Shown here one piece after another: positions 54,362 to 63,271 of a stretch of 64,000 nt of DNA. A model generated the notes under the pieces. That model did not search any database and had not been told where the DNA came from. It saw nothing but the letters and a program-made list of their open reading frames with translations. Each line of letters begins with the position of its first letter. Positions within the stretch are counted from its first letter, which is position 1. This DNA is from Stutzerimonas xanthomarina DSM 18231 (GTDB taxonomy: Bacteria; Pseudomonadota; Gammaproteobacteria; Pseudomonadales; Pseudomonadaceae). The position numbers and the translations under genes were made by a program. Where the stretch lies: contig NZ_FQXA01000003.1 in assembly GCF_900129835.1 (NCBI RefSeq), positions 310,001 to 374,000 on the forward strand, read 5' to 3'.

Positions 54362-54723
54362 GCCTGATCCTCACGCTGCCGATCCATTCGCCTGATCAGC
54401 GTCTGCATCAGCCAACCGCAAAACGGCACGGTTACCACCAGCGACAGGACCAATCCGGCAGCGATGGCAGGCAGGTCATCGAGCAACGCATCGCTGCTGG
54501 TCATGATTCCCGCCGCCGGCACGATGAGCAGCAATGGCAGGTACTGCAACAGCAGCGCAGCAGTCTTCTCGATGGATTCGGGAATGCCTCGCCGCAGCAA
54601 CAACAGCGCAAACAACAACACCATGCCAATGATCGGGCCCGGCAGTGCGGGCAGCAGCGAGAGATGGATGACGCTACCGAGCAATTGCAGCACGACCAGC
54701 CAGGTCAGGCCTTTGAGAATCAT
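54358..54723 (-). CDS. lrgA: LrgA/CidA family membrane protein
   Basis: A 121-residue protein of about four helices, holin-like LrgA/CidA family (LPALPGPIIGMVLLFALLL near residue 24 and FVPAAGIM-like VPAAGIMTSSD near 72). Small size and overlap with lrgB are standard for the pair. No adjacent LytTR regulator; the nearest regulator is a MocR-type gene in the other direction. Confidence 0.92.
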   Translation of the reverse strand: MILKGLTWLVVLQLLGSVIHLSLLPALPGPIIGMVLLFALLLLRRGIPESIEKTAALLLQYLPLLLIVPAAGIMTSSDALLDDLPAIAAGLVLSLVVTVPFCGWLMQTLIRRMDRQREDQA

Positions 54724-55156
54724 CAGGGGTCCTTTTAATACGGCGGAACGAAAGAGTAATCATGCAGGGAATGGCTGCCGACAGCACGCCTCAGCGTGAC
54801 AGCCGGAGACTATCGCCCGCGACCACTGCAGCGAAACAGGTGCAGATTGGCTGAAAAAAAGCGGATCAGATGGCTGACTCCTACTGTGCGAAGGCTCTTA
54901 CGAGCTACAGGGCCCGCACCAGATCAGTCTGGCCGCAGGCGAGATCGTCGATGTGCCGGTCAGCGTGGCGCTCGTTGACGCCAATGGGGACGCGCACGAG
55001 AAGCTGCACTTCTCGGTCACTGACGCGAGCGACCCGGCACGCCAGGTAACCGCCCCGAGTACCTTCAATGCACCAAGGGTTGGGTAGGATGGTGGCAGCG
55101 CGCATGCGCCCGCTCAGGCGGCTGACCGATATTGCCCCTTGCTGAAGCAGAACCAG
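54724..55156. other. 433-base region without an intact gene
   Basis: Contains, at 54878-55087, a remnant of a CcoG/FixG C-terminus, and otherwise only putative promoter space for lrgAB (leftward) and the MocR-type gene (rightward). I see no clear promoter pair. Confidence 0.6.
54878..55087 (+). pseudogene. Remnant of a CcoG/FixG-type C-terminal domain
   Basis: Reading in frame from the stop before 54878 gives LLLCEGSYELQGPHQISL, then an acidic stretch through LHFSVTDASDPARQVTAP to a TAG at 55087. This resembles the Ig-like C-terminal tail of CcoG/FixG cytochrome-oxidase assembly ferredoxins (pattern EGL-x-YELQGP-x-EI-x-LAAGE-x-x-x-VPVS and LHF-x-V). No start codon or ferredoxin domain precedes it. 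A 68-codon relic is the simplest reading; no stop interrupts it, so decay is recent or the segment is tolerated. Confidence 0.6.
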
Positions 55157-56566
55157 ATGAAGCGCTACGAGAAATTTGCTGACGAAATTGCCGAACTGAT
55201 CCGCTCCGGCGTGCTGGCGCCAGGCGAAAAGCTGCCGTCCGTGCGCCATGCCAGTCGCACCTACGGCGTCAGTCCCTCCACCGTGTTCCAGGCGTACTAC
55301 CTGCTGGAGGATCGCGGTTTGATTCAGGCCCGGGCGCGCTCGGGCTATTTTGTCCGCGAGCACGCCAGACGCCTGCTTCCCGAGCCGGAGATCAGCCCAC
55401 GCCTGAGCGAAACCACTGATGTTGACGTTAGCGAACTGGTGTTCTCAGTGCTCGCCTCGCTGCGCGATCCGGACACCGTTCCGTTCGGTTCCGCCTTCCC
55501 CAGTCCCGACCTGTTTCCCCTGCGACGCCTGGCCCGCTCCATGGCACAGACCGTGCGCGAGATGCCGGGGCGCGAAGTGATCGCCGAGATGACCACCGGC
55601 CACCCTGACCTGCACCGACAGATCGCGCTGCGCTATATGGTCAGCGGCGTCATGCTGCCGTTGGACGAACTGGTAATCACCACTGGCGCCATGGAAGCGT
55701 TGAACCTCTGTTTACAGGTGGTCACCGAGCCGGGCGATTTGGTCGCCATCGAAGCGCCCGCGTTCTACGCCACCTTGCAGGTGCTGGAGCGGCTCAAACT
55801 CAAAGCTGTGGAAATCCCGGTGCATCCGCGAGACGGAATCGACCTGGGTACCCTGGAAAGCCGCCTGCGCAGCCTGCCGATCAAGGCCTGCTGGTTCATG
55901 AGCAGCCTGCAGAATCCGCTCGGTGCGAGCATGTGCGAGGCAAACAAAGAGAACCTCTATGCGCTGCTGCAGCGCCATCAGGTCCCGCTGATCGAAGACG
56001 ACGTTTACGCCGAGCTGTACTTCAACCAGGAGCCGCCGAAACCGGTCAAGAGCCACGACCGTGACGGATGGGTAATGCACTGCGGCTCTTTTTCCAAAAG
56101 CCTGGCGCCGGGTTACCGGATCGGCTGGGTAGCGGGCGGACGCTATGCCGAACAGATCAGCCGCCTCAAGCTGATGACGACGATCTCACCCTCGGTGCCG
56201 GCTCAAGCGGCTATCGCCGATTATCTGCAACACGGTGGCTACGATCGCCATTTGCGTAAACTGCGTCATGCGCTGGAACGTCAACAGGGCGAAATGCTTG
56301 CCTCCGCCGCGCGCCACTTTCCTGCCAGCACCCGGGTAACGCGGCCCAGCGGCGGCTACTTCCTCTGGTTCGAATTTCCCGAGCGGGTCGATTCGCTGCA
56401 ATTGTTGCAGCTGGCGCTCGCGCAGGGCATCAGCCTCGCTCCGGGCCCGATCTTTTCAGCCACGCGGCGCTTTCGCAATTGCGCACGCCTGAACTACGGC
56501 CATCCCTGGGGCGAGCGCAGCGAAAAAGCAATGGAGCTGCTCGGGCGGATCGTGAAGTCGTTCTAG
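55157..56566 (+). CDS. MocR-type regulator: GntR helix-turn-helix fused to class I aminotransferase
   Basis: A 469-residue protein. An N-terminal GntR winged helix (about 1-70, with SGVLAPGEKLPSVRHASRTYGVSPSTV) precedes an aminotransferase-like domain with PLP lysine in GSFSKSLAPGYRIGW near 305. Such proteins sense PLP or amines and act as transcription factors. The start is uncertain: ATG 55157 is used; a TTG at 55139 would add six residues. Target genes unknown; lrgAB and the downstream PhzF gene are candidates by position. Confidence 0.88.
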   Translation: MKRYEKFADEIAELIRSGVLAPGEKLPSVRHASRTYGVSPSTVFQAYYLLEDRGLIQARARSGYFVREHARRLLPEPEISPRLSETTDVDVSELVFSVLASLRDPDTVPFGSAFPSPDLFPLRRLARSMAQTVREMPGREVIAEMTTGHPDLHRQIALRYMVSGVMLPLDELVITTGAMEALNLCLQVVTEPGDLVAIEAPAFYATLQVLERLKLKAVEIPVHPRDGIDLGTLESRLRSLPIKACWFMSSLQNPLGASMCEANKENLYALLQRHQVPLIEDDVYAELYFNQEPPKPVKSHDRDGWVMHCGSFSKSLAPGYRIGWVAGGRYAEQISRLKLMTTISPSVPAQAAIADYLQHGGYDRHLRKLRHALERQQGEMLASAARHFPASTRVTRPSGGYFLWFEFPERVDSLQLLQLALAQGISLAPGPIFSATRRFRNCARLNYGHPWGERSEKAMELLGRIVKSF

Positions 56567-56623
56567 CGCCCGGTTCGATAGCGGCGCTGCGTGACGCGAG
56601 CGCCCCTGTTCCGTCACCGGGAA

Positions 56624-57415
56624 CTACACCTCAATCGTGCCCTGCAAATACAGGACCGCATGCCCGGCGACAAAAACCCGTTCGCCTTCGACCCGGCAGT
56701 GCAGCAAACCACTCCGGCTTGAGGCCTGCAGCGCAAGCAACTGCGTCTTGCCCAGCCGTTCGCTCCAGTAAGGCGCAAGGCCTGCATGGATGGAGCCGGT
56801 GACCGGGTCTTCGTCGCCGCCGTTGGCCGGCCAGAAATAGCGCGAGACGAAATCCTGCTGGCGACCCGGCGCCGTTGCCACGACATCCAATGGCGCCAAC
56901 GTTTTCAGTAGCGACAGGTCTGGCGCCAACTGGCGCACCTGATCCTCATCTTCATACACGGCAAACCAGGCCTGACGGTTTCGCAGCACCGCCTGCGGCA
57001 AGCTCCGAAGACCGTTGAACAGTTCAACCGGCGGATTCTCGACAGGCTCCGGAGCACGGTTGGGGAAGCTCATCTCCAGCAAGCCATCGTCCAACTCGGC
57101 GACGCTGATATCACCTACTGCAGGCGCACGGAAGACCAGCGGAGCCGTCGCCAGCTTCTGTCCCAACAACACGAAGGCGCTGGCCAGAGTGGCGTGCCCG
57201 CAGAAGTCGATTTCAGTCAGCGGCGAAAACCAGCGAATGAGAAAAGCGCCGTCGGGCTCACGCACCAGGAAGGCCGTTTCCGACAAGTTGTTCTCCACGG
57301 CGATGGCCTGCATCTGTGCGTCGCTCAGCCACTGTTCTAACGGAACCACAGCCGCCGAGTTGCCTTTGAACAGTTCCTGGGTAAACGCATCGACCTGATA
57401 GATCGGCAGTTTCAT
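56624..57415 (-). CDS. PhzF family isomerase/epimerase-like protein
   Basis: A 263-residue diaminopimelate-epimerase-fold protein. It starts KLPIYQVDAFTQELFKGNSAAVV and has the catalytic Glu motif NNLSETAFLV near 46, as in PhzF. DEDPVTGSIHAGLAPYWSERL near 210 is also typical. It is a stand-alone homologue; no phenazine genes are present, so the substrate is not the phenazine precursor. ATG 57415 is preferred to 57418 because GGGAG sits five bases upstream. Confidence 0.9.
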   Translation of the reverse strand: MKLPIYQVDAFTQELFKGNSAAVVPLEQWLSDAQMQAIAVENNLSETAFLVREPDGAFLIRWFSPLTEIDFCGHATLASAFVLLGQKLATAPLVFRAPAVGDISVAELDDGLLEMSFPNRAPEPVENPPVELFNGLRSLPQAVLRNRQAWFAVYEDEDQVRQLAPDLSLLKTLAPLDVVATAPGRQQDFVSRYFWPANGGDEDPVTGSIHAGLAPYWSERLGKTQLLALQASSRSGLLHCRVEGERVFVAGHAVLYLQGTIEV

Positions 57416-57505
57416 CATCTCTCCCTCGCCCTTGCGCAAGCCCTTCATTAGGTTCGCGAAGTGGAAGAGTGTCGCCGAGCGCAGGCTGATCAGCAAAGGC
57501 GATCT

Positions 57506-57558
57506 ACGATGACGGGCCGATGCGGTCAGGTGCGCCCAACCGCTCGACCCGTCATCGT
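57506..57558 (-). terminator. Large stem-loop at the end of the PBP gene
   Basis: acgatgacggg (57506-57516) pairs with cccgtcatcgt (57548-57558), an 11-bp stem whose loop carries a smaller GCGGT/ACCGC stem. The outer arm overlaps the stop codon of the leftward PBP gene. No U tract follows, so it may protect mRNA or act as a weak terminator. Confidence 0.4.
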
Positions 57559-60500
57559 CAGTCCTTGTTCTCAGTACTCGCTGTCAGCGTCGGCTTCAAG
57601 GGCTCGCCGACCGGCTGGCATTGCGTCTGCGCACCGGGCTGCAAATACGGCTGCAGTATCGGCGCCATGCCCTTGAGCACCTGTACCGGCAGCGCAGAGG
57701 TAAAGCGGAAGCTGTCCGCCCCGCGGCCCGGCACGTAGGCTGTCAGCGTGCCGAAGTGATTCGGCCCGAGGTAGAACACGAAGGTTGCGGTGCGATTCAG
57801 CGCCAGCGAGCTGATCAGTCGACCGCCGGCGCCAACGGTCTGGATCCGGTTGTCACCCGTCCCGGTCTTGCCGCCAATGCGCAACGCTTCACCATCTGCC
57901 TGCATGAAGCTGCCGCGAATGCGACGGGCAGTGCCGCCTTCGACCACACTGGCAAGCGCTTCGCGCAACGCCGTCGCCACCTCGCTGGGCAGAACTCGCA
58001 CCCCGACATCCGGTTTGATGCCGAGGCGCGTTTCATACGGGGTTTCGCTGGCGAAATGCAGGCTGTCGATGCGCACACTGGGCAGCCGCACGCCGTCGTT
58101 GACGATAATGCCCATCAACTCGGCCAACGCCGCCGGGCGGTCGCCCGAACTGCCCAGCGCTGTCGCCAGCGAAGGCACCAGATGGTCGAACGGATAACCC
58201 AGCCGCTGCCAGCGGCGATGGATATCGGTAAAGGCTTCAACCTCGAGCATGATGCGGATACGGCTGTCCCGGGCGCTCTTGTGCCGGCTGCGGAACAGCC
58301 AGCCGTACACCTCCTGGCGCTCGGCGGTACTGGCCGCAATCACCTCGGTAATGCCGGCCTCCGGATGCTTGATCAGGTAACCCAGCAGCCACAGGTCCAG
58401 CGGGTGGACGCGAGCGATGTAGCCCTGATCGGGCAGGCTGTAGGCGCCCGGCGCGTAGCGTTCGTACAGCGAGTCGACGGCCTTGTCGGTGAGGTCTGCC
58501 GTCGGCAGACGCGCCTTGAGAAAGCGCTCGAAGGCCGCGCGATCCGCCTCGGGCATCAAGTAGCGATGCACCGCAGCCAACCTCGATGGCGTCGGGCGCA
58601 TGCCGTCCAACAGTGCCTCGATGCGTTCGTCGGCGCTCTTGTCGCGATACTTGCGCCAGAAACGCTGCAGAAACACCGAGCCTTCGCGATCAGCAAAACG
58701 CTGCAGGTACTCTCGCCGCTCAGGGTTGTCATCACTCCTGAGCAGCTCGGCGCCATTGGATGTCTGGTAGGTGCTGTAGCTCACCAGATCACGCATCAGC
58801 CGAACGAACGGGAGGTTGATCGATTCCTGCAGCGCTTCGCGCATGGTCGGCAGGCGGCCGTCGTCCTCCCGGCGGAAGTTGCCGAAGCGGTGCATACCGG
58901 CGCCGGTAAAAAAACGCTCGGTCGGACTGGCCGAGTAGCGACGTTCCAGCGCCGCATCAAGCATTGCTGGCAGGTTGCGATCCTCATGCTGAATCAGATA
59001 AGCCAGCGCCCAGCGGGTCAGCGGATCCACCGCCTCAGCCTTGCGCAAGGTGGCGACGTCGCTCTTCGCGTAACGCTCGTGCAGCTCGGCGATGACCTCC
59101 AGATAAGTCGTCAGCACCCGCAGCTTGGCAGTCGAGCCTAACTCCAGCTTGCTGCCCTCGTTGATGTCGAACGGCTGGTTGGTGTTGTCGGTCTGCACCC
59201 GCACACGGAAGCCCTGCTCGCCGCGCTCAAACAGCGTGAAGCTGTAACGCACATCGCCGGTACGCTCAGGCGACAACATGCGCTCGCCAAACAAGCCCAC
59301 TTCACCGGCGAACGACGGATCGGCCAGGCGATGCAAGTATTCGGTAACTTGGGTCTGAAGCTCACCATGCAGCGGTGTGGTCGCGGCCAGATCAAGGCGG
59401 TCGAGCTCATACAACGACACACCCAGCAGGCTGCTCAGGCGCATCCGTGCCGCCGTGATCCCCTTGCTGGACGGCACCTCTCGGATCCCCGGCTCGAGAC
59501 GCAAGTTGCGGAACACAACCTCCTGCTGCAACGCGGCATTGCGCAGCCGCGTGCCGATCACACCGCCATTGGCCAGCAGGCGGATATGGCTGTCGGTGAG
59601 CTCCGCCATGTCGTCGCGCCCTGCGCCGAGGTAGTACGACGGGCGCCGCTGAGCGATCAACAGCGAGAGCACCTGACGCAACGCGAGCCCCTGCGTTTCA
59701 TCACTGACGCCGGCGTTACGCCGAACATCGAGCACCCGGTTGACCTCGGCAAAATCAGCGCCGTACCAGAGGCGCAATCCATCGGCGATGCCGTGCACCT
59801 CGCCATGACCGTAGGCGGCAGACAGCGGCACGCTGTTGAGGTAGTCGCGGACGATGCGCTGCCGGGTCGCCATGGTTTGCTGGCCTTCGCGGTAGGTGCG
59901 CACGCTCGCGGAAATCATCTGCCGAATCTTTTCCTCCGCGCTTCCGGTGCGTCCTTCCGGGGAGTGGCGATATTTCTCTACTTGGGTAGCGAGTGTGCTA
60001 CCTCCGGCTGCCTGGACCGGCAGGCCCAGCTTCTTTTCCACCTGACTCACCGCCGCCATGGTGAACCGCGGCCAATCCACCGCCGGGTTGGCGCGAGGGC
60101 GGTCCGCGTTTAGCAGTCCACGATCCTCGATGAACAACAGGCTCATCGCAATGACAGGCGGCACATCTTCGAAGGTTTCGTAGTACTGGTGCGGGTAGCT
60201 GTTGGTGTACAGCGGCTCGCCACGACAATCGTCGATGGTCAGCCCGGCCTGGGACTTTTCCGGATAAGGCACAAAAAAGCCGTGGCTGACGTACCGCTGC
60301 AAGGCCGGTGAAAAGTGCACCTGCTGCTGAATATCGAACCCACGTGCACTCAGCCGCTCGAGAAATGTCGGCAAGGCCGCATAGCCAAGGCGCCGGTCGA
60401 AGGGCCCGGCCTCTGGAAATTGGATGCTGCTACTGACACCGGATTCGACCTGATAGTCGAGATTCTCGGCATAACGGCTTAGCCAGAGCGCCTGCAGCTT

Positions 60501-60683
60501 CGATGTGTGCATCTCATGCCAGGCGGCATAGCCTCCGCCGGCAAGCAACGAAACGCCCAGCAACACGCTCATGCGGCGCGCCACACGACTACCGGGAGAG
60601 CGTGTTTTGCCCGGTTTTTTGGTGGAAGGCACGCGCGTGCTACCACCTGCTCGGGATGTATCGGTCCGCCATACTGCGCCCAT
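57558..60683 (-). CDS. Class A PBP-like bifunctional transglycosylase/transpeptidase
   Basis: A 1041-residue membrane protein. Short basic cytoplasmic tail, one helix (about 37-54), a GT51 glycosyltransferase with Glu186 in FIEDRGLLN and GGSTLATQ at 227-234, and a transpeptidase domain with SxxK at Ser517-Lys520 (GSTAKLRV), SxN at Ser621 (ESINLPF) and KTG at 939-941. All three penicillin-binding motifs are intact. The protein is larger than PBP1a/1b (about 800), with a long region between 640 and 935. The GT motif departs from the usual EDRxFxxHxG. Probably a paralogue of PBP1 with a special role. Confidence 0.87.
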   Translation of the reverse strand: MGAVWRTDTSRAGGSTRVPSTKKPGKTRSPGSRVARRMSVLLGVSLLAGGGYAAWHEMHTSKLQALWLSRYAENLDYQVESGVSSSIQFPEAGPFDRRLGYAALPTFLERLSARGFDIQQQVHFSPALQRYVSHGFFVPYPEKSQAGLTIDDCRGEPLYTNSYPHQYYETFEDVPPVIAMSLLFIEDRGLLNADRPRANPAVDWPRFTMAAVSQVEKKLGLPVQAAGGSTLATQVEKYRHSPEGRTGSAEEKIRQMISASVRTYREGQQTMATRQRIVRDYLNSVPLSAAYGHGEVHGIADGLRLWYGADFAEVNRVLDVRRNAGVSDETQGLALRQVLSLLIAQRRPSYYLGAGRDDMAELTDSHIRLLANGGVIGTRLRNAALQQEVVFRNLRLEPGIREVPSSKGITAARMRLSSLLGVSLYELDRLDLAATTPLHGELQTQVTEYLHRLADPSFAGEVGLFGERMLSPERTGDVRYSFTLFERGEQGFRVRVQTDNTNQPFDINEGSKLELGSTAKLRVLTTYLEVIAELHERYAKSDVATLRKAEAVDPLTRWALAYLIQHEDRNLPAMLDAALERRYSASPTERFFTGAGMHRFGNFRREDDGRLPTMREALQESINLPFVRLMRDLVSYSTYQTSNGAELLRSDDNPERREYLQRFADREGSVFLQRFWRKYRDKSADERIEALLDGMRPTPSRLAAVHRYLMPEADRAAFERFLKARLPTADLTDKAVDSLYERYAPGAYSLPDQGYIARVHPLDLWLLGYLIKHPEAGITEVIAASTAERQEVYGWLFRSRHKSARDSRIRIMLEVEAFTDIHRRWQRLGYPFDHLVPSLATALGSSGDRPAALAELMGIIVNDGVRLPSVRIDSLHFASETPYETRLGIKPDVGVRVLPSEVATALREALASVVEGGTARRIRGSFMQADGEALRIGGKTGTGDNRIQTVGAGGRLISSLALNRTATFVFYLGPNHFGTLTAYVPGRGADSFRFTSALPVQVLKGMAPILQPYLQPGAQTQCQPVGEPLKPTLTASTENKD

Positions 60684-60825
60684 CTTTTTCCGGCCTGGCT
60701 TTCTAGGAAAATCACAGGCTTAAGCTTAGCTGGAGGCGCTTCGTTCAACGTGCGCAAGCAGACGAACGGAACAGCTCAAACTAGCGGGTTGAAAGCCAAA
60801 CGATCGGGGTCGGCAGGCGTCCGAT

Positions 60826-61575
60826 TCACTCGATCCAGTGCGGATAAAAACCAAGTTGCGCCTGCAATTGGCTGTCCTGCATCTGCTCGACCTCGATAGG
60901 CAGTGGCTTCGGCTCGTTTTCAGAGACCGCGGCATCGCCCCGAAAAAAGAACCGCCGACCGTCATCAAGGGTCAGGAACAGCCCCAGAGCACCGTGCCCC
61001 GGCAGTTTTACCAGTACCAACCGTTCGTCGCCGACCAGGTCAAGACTTTCCTGGAACCCATAGAACCAACGCCGTTCGAAGCGCAGCGGGTGCCATTTGA
61101 CGCCGTGGGCGAACTGCGCCGGAAGGACTGCAGGAGGCGTCGCGTTGTGTGCGTAATTAATACCCTCCGGACTGGCCAGAACCGTCACCTCGGCAAAATC
61201 AGCCAACCCGGAAGCGTACTGCCAGCGAGCGCATCCCAATACGACCCGGTCGATCACAAGGCCGTCGCGATCAAGTTGGTCACGAACCGGCTGCACGGCG
61301 CCGTAGCGCTTTTCTCGCCATGGAATTTCGCTGTCCAACTGCGCATCGATCTGCCGCCCCAGGCCCGTACCGAACAGCAGCCGACGGCCCTGGTGCTCGA
61401 TCAGCACAGCGATGTGATTGATCGGTGGCGGTTGGACCCAGCCGCCATCACGCCAGGCAAACTCACCACTGGACAGGGTTTGCCCAGTACGGACCAGGCT
61501 GAAGCGCAGTTCAGCTGCATCCACGCCAGCGGCTAACAGCACCAGAGACAATCCAATCATGTTCAAGCGGCGCAT
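60826..61575 (-). CDS. Secreted metallo-beta-lactamase-fold protein lacking the HxHxDH motif
   Basis: A 249-residue protein with a signal peptide (cleavage near residue 20, VDA/AEL). The fold of MBL hydrolases is recognisable: the region DRVVLGCARWQYASGLADF aligns with the usual LTHLHWDHxGGLxDF, but the four zinc ligands read Cys115, Arg117, Gln119 and Tyr120. Later ligands His194 (LPGHGALG) and Asp214 (FFRGDAA) remain. It is probably catalytically changed or inactive. It ends the GST operon, three bases after the flavoprotein. Confidence 0.75.
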   Translation of the reverse strand: MRRLNMIGLSLVLLAAGVDAAELRFSLVRTGQTLSSGEFAWRDGGWVQPPPINHIAVLIEHQGRRLLFGTGLGRQIDAQLDSEIPWREKRYGAVQPVRDQLDRDGLVIDRVVLGCARWQYASGLADFAEVTVLASPEGINYAHNATPPAVLPAQFAHGVKWHPLRFERRWFYGFQESLDLVGDERLVLVKLPGHGALGLFLTLDDGRRFFFRGDAAVSENEPKPLPIEVEQMQDSQLQAQLGFYPHWIE

Positions 61576-61578
61576 GGC

Positions 61579-62508
61579 TCACACTCCTAGTCCGGGAAGA
61601 AAAGGCGAGTTGTCCGGCGCTGCGAATGCCAGGGGCAGACGTGAACGCCGCAGAACCCAACGACCCGGCGTCAGCGCGAGCATGCGCTCGGCACCAGGCG
61701 GCGCGGTAATGCCCAATGCGGCGTACTGCTCGGGCCAGACCACGTCCGCCAGCGCCTGCATCTGGAGCAGGTCGCCGCTGGCGAAATCGACGAACAGCAG
61801 CCCGCAACGCGGCTCACGCACCAGATTGCCTAAGGTGTTGAACAACCGATTGCCCCTGTAATCCGGCAACCAGTGGCGGCCGTCCCGACCGATTTCGACG
61901 AAGCCCGCCGGGCCGCCACGATGGGATATGTCGACACCACCGCCCTGCGGGTCCGCGCTATGACTGGCGATAAACAGCGTGTCGGCCTTTTGCAGCAGTG
62001 CCCACAGCTCATCGTCCAGCCCATCGCCTTGGAGCATTGGCCCTGGCTGACGGACGGCTGGTCGGCAATCTCGCGCCTGGATGTATTTCGGGCAGTTGCC
62101 GAACGACTGCACCACCGCAACACTGAAGCCCTGGGCATCGCTTACGACGATTCGCCCGTTCATCCGGTTGCGCCGACGGGTCGGCCACTCCAGCCCCAGC
62201 AAACCGACCATGGCGCTGGGGTGTAACAATGGCGCAATCGGATCGTCAGCCTGCGCGTTGGCACCGACGCAAAGCAGTTCAGGATGTGGCGACCAAGCGA
62301 ACCCGGTCGTCCCCCAGAGCACCGATGCATGAGGCTGCCCTTCCCTGTCCACCGCCGCGACCAGCAGCGCAGGCAACTGAGCGAAGAATTCGCAATGTTG
62401 ATCGGGCATGAACGAGCGGATCATCCGGCTGCCGATCTGCTCGGCTTTTTCACGCACGCCGGCACGGCTCTGCACCCATTGCTCACCGGCATGGAAGGGA
62501 CTGCTCAT
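61579..62508 (-). CDS. Pyridoxamine-5'-phosphate-oxidase-like FMN flavoprotein
   Basis: A 309-residue protein of the pyridoxamine phosphate oxidase/flavin reductase split-barrel type. Supporting stretches: QPHASVLWGTTGFAW near residue 57, LFIASHSAD near 178, GNRLFNTLGNLVREPRCGLLFVDF near 220, which is a typical PNPOx FMN-binding core. I use ATG 62508, before SSPFHAGEQWVQSRAGV, as in relatives. It lies 11 bases after the GST gene and 3 before the MBL-fold gene, one operon. Substrate unknown. Confidence 0.83.
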   Translation of the reverse strand: MSSPFHAGEQWVQSRAGVREKAEQIGSRMIRSFMPDQHCEFFAQLPALLVAAVDREGQPHASVLWGTTGFAWSPHPELLCVGANAQADDPIAPLLHPSAMVGLLGLEWPTRRRNRMNGRIVVSDAQGFSVAVVQSFGNCPKYIQARDCRPAVRQPGPMLQGDGLDDELWALLQKADTLFIASHSADPQGGGVDISHRGGPAGFVEIGRDGRHWLPDYRGNRLFNTLGNLVREPRCGLLFVDFASGDLLQMQALADVVWPEQYAALGITAPPGAERMLALTPGRWVLRRSRLPLAFAAPDNSPFLPGLGV

Positions 62509-62519
62509 GATCGCCGCTC

Positions 62520-63119
62520 CTATTCCAGGCCCGGCATGCCGACGTAGCCCGGCAGCTCGCGAATGCGTGAACACCACGCCCGTACTGCCGGGTAAGGCGC
62601 CAGATCGATACCACCTTCGGGGGCCAATGCCGCGTAGGGGTATACGGCGATGTCGGCGATGGTTGGCACCGCTGTTTCAGCCAGCCAGGTGTGTTCGACG
62701 AGCTGCTGCTCGAGCAACTGCATGACCGCCAGCGCACGTTCTGAGGTCAAGGCTTCGTCGATCGGCCGGCCGAACAAGCGCGCCACTCGAGCAGTAGCCG
62801 GGCCATGCTGCATTTCGTTGGCGGCGAAACTCAGCCAACCAACGATGCGCGCCTGCGTCTGTGCATCTGACGCAAACCAGGCCTCATCGGCATAACGCCG
62901 CGCCAGATAGACAAGAATGGCCTGCGAGTCGATCACCCGCACATCCCCATCCTCAAGCACCGGGATCTGCCCGCGCGGATTGATCGCTAGAAACGGCGGT
63001 TGCTTGTGCTCGCCCTTCAGCAGATTTACCGGAACCACCTCAGCCGCTTGACCGATCAGGCTAAGGAACAGGCGCGCCTTGTAGCAGTTACCGGACAGGG
63101 TCAGATCGTAGAGTTTCAT
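62520..63119 (-). CDS. Glutathione S-transferase family protein
   Basis: A 199-residue GST. The thioredoxin-like N-terminal domain begins MKLYDLTLSGNCYKARLFLSL, with Ser9 as candidate catalytic residue, and has INPRGQIPVLEDGD near 47 and SQAILVYLARRYAD near 64; the helical C-terminal domain follows. First gene of the operon, directly behind the palindromic promoter at 63167-63196 and divergent from a TetR repressor. Confidence 0.93.
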   Translation of the reverse strand: MKLYDLTLSGNCYKARLFLSLIGQAAEVVPVNLLKGEHKQPPFLAINPRGQIPVLEDGDVRVIDSQAILVYLARRYADEAWFASDAQTQARIVGWLSFAANEMQHGPATARVARLFGRPIDEALTSERALAVMQLLEQQLVEHTWLAETAVPTIADIAVYPYAALAPEGGIDLAPYPAVRAWCSRIRELPGYVGMPGLE

Positions 63120-63166
63120 CGTGTCGCTCCTTCACAATGATAGGGGGGCGGGTGAAGCACGACTGG

Positions 63167-63196
63167 ATAATAGACAGACCTGTCTGTACACTTCAA
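63167..63196 (-). promoter_or_regulatory. Promoter of the GST operon
   Basis: Read leftward: -35 TTGAAG (63196-63191), 18-base spacer, -10 TATTAT (63172-63167), about 50 bases before the GST ATG. Confidence 0.65.
63172..63185. promoter_or_regulatory. Probable TetR operator inside the GST promoter
   Basis: A perfect palindrome AGACAG-AC-CTGTCT occupies the -10/-35 spacer. It has the shape expected for the TetR gene that faces it; NemR- and LmrA/YxaF-type boxes are similar (TAGAC...GTCTA). Repressor binding here would block RNA polymerase directly. Confidence 0.65.
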
Positions 63197-63271
63197 GCAC
63201 ATTTTTTCGCCTGGATGGCGATTGGTGGGAACAGAGCCGCTCCCACATAATGGCCATCTGAGGAGACCTAC

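Noticed and set aside
57621..59141. 506-codon open frame antisense to the PBP-like gene
   Set aside because: Mirror of the PBP coding strand, with Arg/His/Gln-rich composition and no motif.
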